Assembly: GCA_002084355.1 (NCBI GenBank)
Contig: NBLL01000079.1
Span: forward strand, 1 to 44,817
Direction of reading: 5' to 3'
DNA from: Bacteroidetes bacterium 4572_128
GTDB taxonomy: Bacteria > Bacteroidota > Bacteroidia > Bacteroidales > 4572-128
DNA: 44,817 nucleotides
Position 1 is the first letter of the stretch. Each line of letters starts with the position of its first letter. Below are positions 41,297 through 44,817 of this stretch, piece by piece. The position numbers were made by a program, and so were the translations under genes. The notes below the pieces were generated by a model, which saw only the letters and a list, made by a program, of their open reading frames with translations, had not been told where the DNA came from and made no database searches.

Positions 41297-44200
41297 ATGA
41301 AAAAAAAAATATCTATTTTATTACTTTTATTACTTTTAATAAGTAAATTATTTTCTCAGGATTTTGGAGAACAACAAATTATTTCTGAAAATGCAAACGG
41401 AGCAAGATGTGTTTTTTCTATAGATTTAGATGGTGATGGCGACAATGATATTATTTCTGCTTCTTGGGAAGATAATAAAGTAGTTTGGTATAAAAATGAA
41501 GAGAATGTTTTTAGCGAAGAACAAATTATTACAACAAATGTTAATGGAATTTTATTTATTTATTCTATAGATTTAGATGGCGATGAAGATAACGATATTA
41601 TTTCTGTTTCACGTCTTGATAATAAAATTGCTTGGTATGAAAATGATGGCGATGGTAATTTTAGCTCTGAAATAATTATTAATTATAATGTAGAAAGTCC
41701 TCGTTCTGTTTACGCTATAGATTTAGACAATGATGGCGATAATGATATTTTATCAGCTTCTATGTTAGACAATAAAGTTGCGTGGTATGAAAATGACGGT
41801 CAAGGAAATTTTTCATCACAAAAAATAATCACAACAAATGTAAATAGTCCGTATTTTGTAACTTCTGTAGATTTAGATAACGATAATGATAATGATGTAA
41901 TTTTTTCTTCCTACGGAAACAGTAAAACATCTTATTTTTTAAATGATGGAAATGGAAATTTTAGTAATGAAACAGTAATAACAGAGAGTTCTTCTTCTGA
42001 AATGAAATCAATTTTTTTAACTGATTTAGACCAAGATGGAGATAAGGATTTATTATGGGCTTCTACTTTTGACAGTAGAATTTCTTGGTTCGAAAATGAT
42101 GGAGACGCAAATTTTGGTACAGCACAATTAATATCAATGACAGGTTTAGATAAAGCAAAGTTTATTTATTCTAATGATTTTGATAAAGATGGAGATAATG
42201 ATATTGTGGTTGTTTTTAGGGATAATGGAGATAAAATTGCTTGGTACGAAAATTTTGGAAATACAAATTTTGGAAATATGCAAATTATTACAGAAAATGT
42301 TAATTTCCCTTATTATGTTTTTGCAAAAGACATAGATAATGATGGAGACGAAGATTTACTTTCTGCTTCAAGTTCAGATAATAAAATTGCGTGGTACGAG
42401 AATAATATAAATCCAAAAAATATTATTATTGAAAATATAAATAGTGCTGGGGTTGGTATGGAAATAGATATTCCTATTTCTGTTACAGGAGTTTTGTATG
42501 AAAATGATAATTATTTTTCATATCGTTTTAAATTTCATTATGACAGCGAAAAATTAGAATACATATCTTCAAATTTAAATAATACCATTTCCCCTGAAGG
42601 TTCTATAGAAATAACAAATGAAAACGAAAATGAATTAGATATTTATTGTTATTATAGCGGCGTTTTAACTGGACAAGGAGACCTAATGAAAATTAGATTT
42701 AAAATTATAGAAGAAGGAACATCTGATTTAGAAATTACAGATTTTTTTTTTAATGACGTAATAGAACCAGAAAATATTATAAATACTTCTCTAAGTGCAA
42801 TTTATGCTGATCTTGGAGACGTAAATGCTGATAATGAAATTACTAATTCTGATGCGGAACATATTTTAAAACGTTCTATAAATATAGGTGATTTAGTTTG
42901 GAACGAATGGAGAGACAGTATTGCTAATTTAGATGGTGATACAATTATTTCGGCAAATGACGCAGCAAATATTTTAAGAAAAATTGCCATTTCTGATTAT
43001 GAATTTCCTGTGGAAAATGGAGAAATTATAATAGATGATACTTCTTCTATAGAAGTAGAAACAATTGACAATGAAATTATTTTTAAATCAAAAGGAAATT
43101 TATTTGCTTTAAATGTTTTTTTAATTGAAAATACGACAAATGCAATTTTAAATGAAATAAATGTTACAGCATCTATGCCTTTGGTTTCTAAAAATAATGA
43201 TGTGAACAATTTTTCTTTTGGAGTTGCATCACCGATGTTTATAGCAGAAGGTGTAGAAATTGCAAGAGTTTCTTATGAAGGTGTAGAATTTGACGGAAAC
43301 CTAAAATTTAAAATTATTGCAAATAATCATGTATTCGAACGTAATTTTGATATTTCTGATGTTACAATTTCTGTAGACAGTATAAATAGCGAAATGATAG
43401 AAACTATAGTTGGTATGGAAATAGAAATTCCTATTTTTACGACAAATATTATAGAAAATAATGATTTTAAATCATATAGTTTTAAATTAAATTACGATGA
43501 TTCTAAATTAGAATACAAGGGAGGAAGTATAGAAAATACAATTTCTGAAGAAGGAATAATAGAAATAAATGATAATATTCAAAATGAATTAAGTATTCAA
43601 TATACAAAAATTTATAATTTAACCGGAGAAGGAGAACTTTTAAAATTAAATTTTTTTATTAAAGAAGAAGGAATTTCTGAATTAAATATTTCTGATTTTT
43701 TATTTAATAATTTGGTTGAGCCAAAAAATATTATAAATAACCAAATCAAATCTGTTGAATGTGATTATGGAGATGTAAATGCTGATGGAATTATTGATGA
43801 TGAAGATGCTAAATATGCACTAGAGTATTCTTTAGGTCTAGATCCTTTAAGCGATGAAGACCCAATTCCATGGGATGAATGGAGACAAATTGTTGCTGAT
43901 GTAGATAACTTAGAAAATATTACAGCAAATGATGCATCATATATTTTAAAAAAAGCAATGGGTTTTATAAATGAATTTCCCATAGAAAACAACGAAAATA
44001 ACAATGAGACAGCTGGTGTAATAATACAAAAAGAAATTGATAAAAATGAAGCTACTTTTATTTCAACAGGAAATTTAATTGCTTTTAATTTACATTTAAT
44101 TAAAAATACTGCAGATGGTTCAACCATAGATGCACCAGAAATATTAGTTAATGTAAATGAAGCTTTGACAAAATTTAATCCGGATAATAATAATTATGCC

Positions 44201-44611
44201 ATTGGAATTGCAGCTACTATGCCTTTTCCGGAAGGAACAGAACTTGCAAAAATTGTTTTTCATAATCCAAATAATAGCTATGGTACTTTAAGATTTAGAA
44301 TACTTGCAAATGACAATGTATCAGAAGAACTTCTATTAGTAAGTGAGGAAGATGCAATTGAAGACATTAATAATTTAAATAAAATTTTAATTTTTCCAAA
44401 TCCAGCAAATGAAATTTTAAATATTAAAAATTTAAAAAATAATTCAGATATTTATATTGTTGATTTATTAGGAAAAATAATTGTTCATAAAAACAATCAT
44501 TTTTTTAATGATTTTAAAATAGATATTTCTAATTTGGAAAAAGGAGTTTATTTTATTAAAATAAATAAAAAAAAGGATATTCTTCTAAGAAAAAAAATTC
44601 TGATATTCTAA
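41297..44611 (+). CDS. T9SS-secreted VCBS/FG-GAP, cohesin and dockerin protein
   Basis: The intact 1104-residue protein starts with a signal peptide (ISILLLLLLLISKLFSQ). Residues about 20-370 hold seven FG-GAP/VCBS blades with Ca-binding loops (DLDGDGDNDIISAS, DLDNDGDNDILSAS) and the 'WYENDG.GNFS' motif, a beta-propeller. Two cohesin-like domains follow (about 375-500 and 698-820; FHYDSEKLEYISSNL, LNYDDSKLEYKGGSI). Each precedes a dockerin type I-like segment (about 503-565, GDVNADNEITNSDAEHILK; about 823-890, GDVNADGIIDDEDAKYALE). The C-terminus is a T9SS type A sorting domain (IFPNPANEILNIKNL, LEKGVYFIKINKK). A surface protein with Ca-dependent protein-protein contacts is inferred. Confidence 0.85.
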   Translation: MKKKISILLLLLLLISKLFSQDFGEQQIISENANGARCVFSIDLDGDGDNDIISASWEDNKVVWYKNEENVFSEEQIITTNVNGILFIYSIDLDGDEDNDIISVSRLDNKIAWYENDGDGNFSSEIIINYNVESPRSVYAIDLDNDGDNDILSASMLDNKVAWYENDGQGNFSSQKIITTNVNSPYFVTSVDLDNDNDNDVIFSSYGNSKTSYFLNDGNGNFSNETVITESSSSEMKSIFLTDLDQDGDKDLLWASTFDSRISWFENDGDANFGTAQLISMTGLDKAKFIYSNDFDKDGDNDIVVVFRDNGDKIAWYENFGNTNFGNMQIITENVNFPYYVFAKDIDNDGDEDLLSASSSDNKIAWYENNINPKNIIIENINSAGVGMEIDIPISVTGVLYENDNYFSYRFKFHYDSEKLEYISSNLNNTISPEGSIEITNENENELDIYCYYSGVLTGQGDLMKIRFKIIEEGTSDLEITDFFFNDVIEPENIINTSLSAIYADLGDVNADNEITNSDAEHILKRSINIGDLVWNEWRDSIANLDGDTIISANDAANILRKIAISDYEFPVENGEIIIDDTSSIEVETIDNEIIFKSKGNLFALNVFLIENTTNAILNEINVTASMPLVSKNNDVNNFSFGVASPMFIAEGVEIARVSYEGVEFDGNLKFKIIANNHVFERNFDISDVTISVDSINSEMIETIVGMEIEIPIFTTNIIENNDFKSYSFKLNYDDSKLEYKGGSIENTISEEGIIEINDNIQNELSIQYTKIYNLTGEGELLKLNFFIKEEGISELNISDFLFNNLVEPKNIINNQIKSVECDYGDVNADGIIDDEDAKYALEYSLGLDPLSDEDPIPWDEWRQIVADVDNLENITANDASYILKKAMGFINEFPIENNENNNETAGVIIQKEIDKNEATFISTGNLIAFNLHLIKNTADGSTIDAPEILVNVNEALTKFNPDNNNYAIGIAATMPFPEGTELAKIVFHNPNNSYGTLRFRILANDNVSEELLLVSEEDAIEDINNLNKILIFPNPANEILNIKNLKNNSDIYIVDLLGKIIVHKNNHFFNDFKIDISNLEKGVYFIKINKKKDILLRKKILIF

Positions 44612-44739
44612 TTTATTATGAAAATTAAAAAATGTTAAAATTTTGGACGAATTTGAAAAAAAAATTTTTTTTAATTTGAGATTAAAAAATATTAAAATTT
44701 TCACGAATTTGAAAAAAAATAGTATCCGCTCATTATAGT
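44612..44739. repeat. Repeat units after the VCBS gene
   Basis: Two minus-orientation units (TGTTAAAATTTTGGACGAAT near 44632; TATTAAAATTTTCACGAATT near 44689) lie immediately after the stop codon, then non-repetitive sequence begins (AGTATCCGCTCATTATAG). Confidence 0.6.
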
Positions 44740-44817
44740 ATGGTAAATTTCAATTTTTTGCATTTTACAAAAAACGTAACAACCTTAAAATCAAAGCTTT
44801 ATGGTTTTTATTTTTTG
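44740..44817 (+). CDS. Possible start of another gene, cut by the window end
   Basis: From ATG 44740 the frame stays open to the last base: MVNFNFLHFTKNV then TTLKSKLYGFYFL. The upstream sequence changes abruptly from repeats to unique, less AT-rich DNA. It could be the start of an insertion-sequence gene, but 26 codons are too few to name it. Confidence 0.25.
   Translation, partial: MVNFNFLHFTKNVTTLKSKLYGFYFL

Noticed and set aside
1-44817. tRNA or rRNA genes
   Set aside because: No cloverleaf with a GTTCRA-type T-loop and no rRNA-like GC-rich conserved block was found on reading; GC-rich islands are limited to short hairpins.

Overview
The window is about three-quarters A+T and looks like Bacteroidota. 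Evidence for this is a set of Bacteroidota-restricted families (GldG, DUF4293, DUF2027/Smr, GSCFA, a PorE-like TPR/PD40/OmpA protein), two giant secreted proteins ending in type IX secretion (T9SS) sorting domains, A-rich leaders (often AAATT) before ATG instead of Shine-Dalgarno sequences, and -7 boxes of the TAnnTTTG type. I would not go below phylum with confidence.

Layout. 1-1.2 kb: end of a SPOR-domain protein. 1.2-1.7 kb: repeat array. 1.7-2.7: trxB. 2.8-4.6: two leucine-rich-repeat (LRR) genes, one fused to a T5orf172/GIY-YIG-like domain. 4.8-5.9: split outer-membrane protein. 6.1-7.1: split DUF2027/Smr gene. 7.25-9.5: SDR oxidoreductase and mnmE. 9.95-20.2: giant secreted protein of about 41 cysteine-paired modules, broken into seven frames. 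20.2-22.2: degenerate repeat array interrupted by a cassette with inverted ends carrying a toxin-like gene and a probable immunity gene. 22.3-23.9: split gldG. 24-24.7: split DUF5011 lipoprotein. 24.7-25.2: DUF4293. 25.3-26.8: two related TPR/membrane genes. 27-28.8: queA and truB. 28.9-29.4: a 47-nt tandem array. 29.4-30.1: DUF481. 30.3-32.7: small membrane protein and Na+/solute symporter. 33.2-35.65: DUF4154 and PorE-like gene. 35.8-38.1: C1-like peptidase and GSCFA gene, divergent. 38.1-40: repeats, palindromes and a 5'-truncated PD-(D/E)XK transposase-family gene. 40.1-44.6: secreted helical protein, small lipoprotein and a VCBS/cohesin/dockerin T9SS protein. 44.7-end: possible start of another gene.

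Two patterns stand out. First, housekeeping genes (trxB, mnmE, queA, truB, symporter) are full length, but many exported or envelope genes are broken at one point where roughly 20-40 codons expected for the family are absent and the frame changes. This is either gene erosion by small deletions or an assembly problem, and the sequence alone cannot settle which. Second, most larger intergenic gaps, mainly at gene 3' ends, hold degenerate AT-rich repeats; small palindromes and one mobile-looking toxin/immunity cassette sit inside these arrays.
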